Shown piece after piece: positions 63,969 to 64,000 of a stretch of DNA of 64,000 bases (the stretch's first letter is position 1; each line of letters starts with the position of its first letter). The position numbers and the translations under genes were made by a program. The DNA is taken from contig NZ_JBPCZH010000004.1 of assembly GCF_051251085.1 (NCBI RefSeq), forward strand, positions 62,001-126,000. Reading direction: 5' to 3'. This DNA comes from Cernens ardua. GTDB lineage: Bacteria > Pseudomonadota > Gammaproteobacteria > Pseudomonadales > Halomonadaceae. Below the pieces are notes generated by a model. The model did not search any database, was not told where the DNA came from, and saw nothing but the letters and a program-made list of their open reading frames with translations.

Positions 63969-64000
63969 TAATAAAAGCAAGTTGTGAAACAGCATAGGAA

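Noticed and set aside
1..64000. tRNA, rRNA, prophage or integron structures
   Set aside because: No tRNA-like cloverleaf, rRNA segment, phage structural gene or attC-type array was recognised by reading both strands; a tRNAscan or prophage search could still find weak cases.

Overview
The window is a gammaproteobacterial chromosome segment. The order mnmG-rsmG-parA-parB-atpIBEFHAGDC-glmU-glmR-glmS, next to a DnaA-box region, is the classic origin-proximal layout of Pseudomonas, Halomonas and related genera. Base composition and gene order suggest an Oceanospirillales/Halomonadaceae-like organism, but I cannot fix the genus from sequence alone.

Region 1 (1-9002) is core metabolism. It holds the start of rdgB, a cobalamin riboswitch ahead of a NiCoT-type cobalt transporter, a degenerate APH/kinase fusion, a leftward run hemJ-thiD-thiE-hemL, the Fe-S carrier erpA and an OFA-type MFS transporter. 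Region 2 (9003-26593) starts with a probable oriC and continues with mnmG/rsmG, parA/parB, the complete F1Fo ATP synthase operon, glmU, glmR and glmS.

Region 3 (26594-49727) is a defence-rich island at attTn7. An apparently complete Tn7-like transposon (26619-44542) lies 25 bp past the glmS stop and is flanked by the 5-bp duplication ACAAT. Its glmS-proximal end has three tandem 20-bp TnsB-type sites and its far end three spaced ones, as in Tn7 R and L. It carries a type I restriction-modification operon (hsdM-hsdS-hsdR) between the R end and tnsA, so close-packed that hsdMSR-tnsABCDE looks like one transcription unit, then a 1245-aa YobI-like membrane NTPase. Catalytic residues of TnsA, TnsB, TnsC and TnsD are all visible. 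Beyond the far end is the debris of an older Tn7-like element: a decayed tnsE 3' end, a three-gene ABC-3C system (nuclease-like effector, middle component, DUF3732 ATPase) and an isolated old L-type end at 48273-48298. Outside that end sits a two-gene Kiwa-like (KwaA/KwaB) system. The site therefore seems to have been filled at least twice.

Region 4 (49728-62256) is accessory metabolism: a VOC protein, a sugar/H+ symporter, a leftward catabolic group (YWTD propeller, 3-hydroxyacyl-CoA/carnitine dehydrogenase-like, 3-hydroxybutyrate dehydrogenase-like, RutD-like hydrolase) facing a LysR regulator across an unusual array of 14-16 bp repeats, xylulokinase, two EamA transporters and a MocR regulator. 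Region 5 (62257-64000) is AT-rich and holds a 33-residue peptide gene, a strong hairpin and a SagB-like dehydrogenase. This looks like the left edge of a ribosomally synthesised, modified peptide (RiPP) locus that runs out of the window.

No rRNA, tRNA or CRISPR array was recognised.
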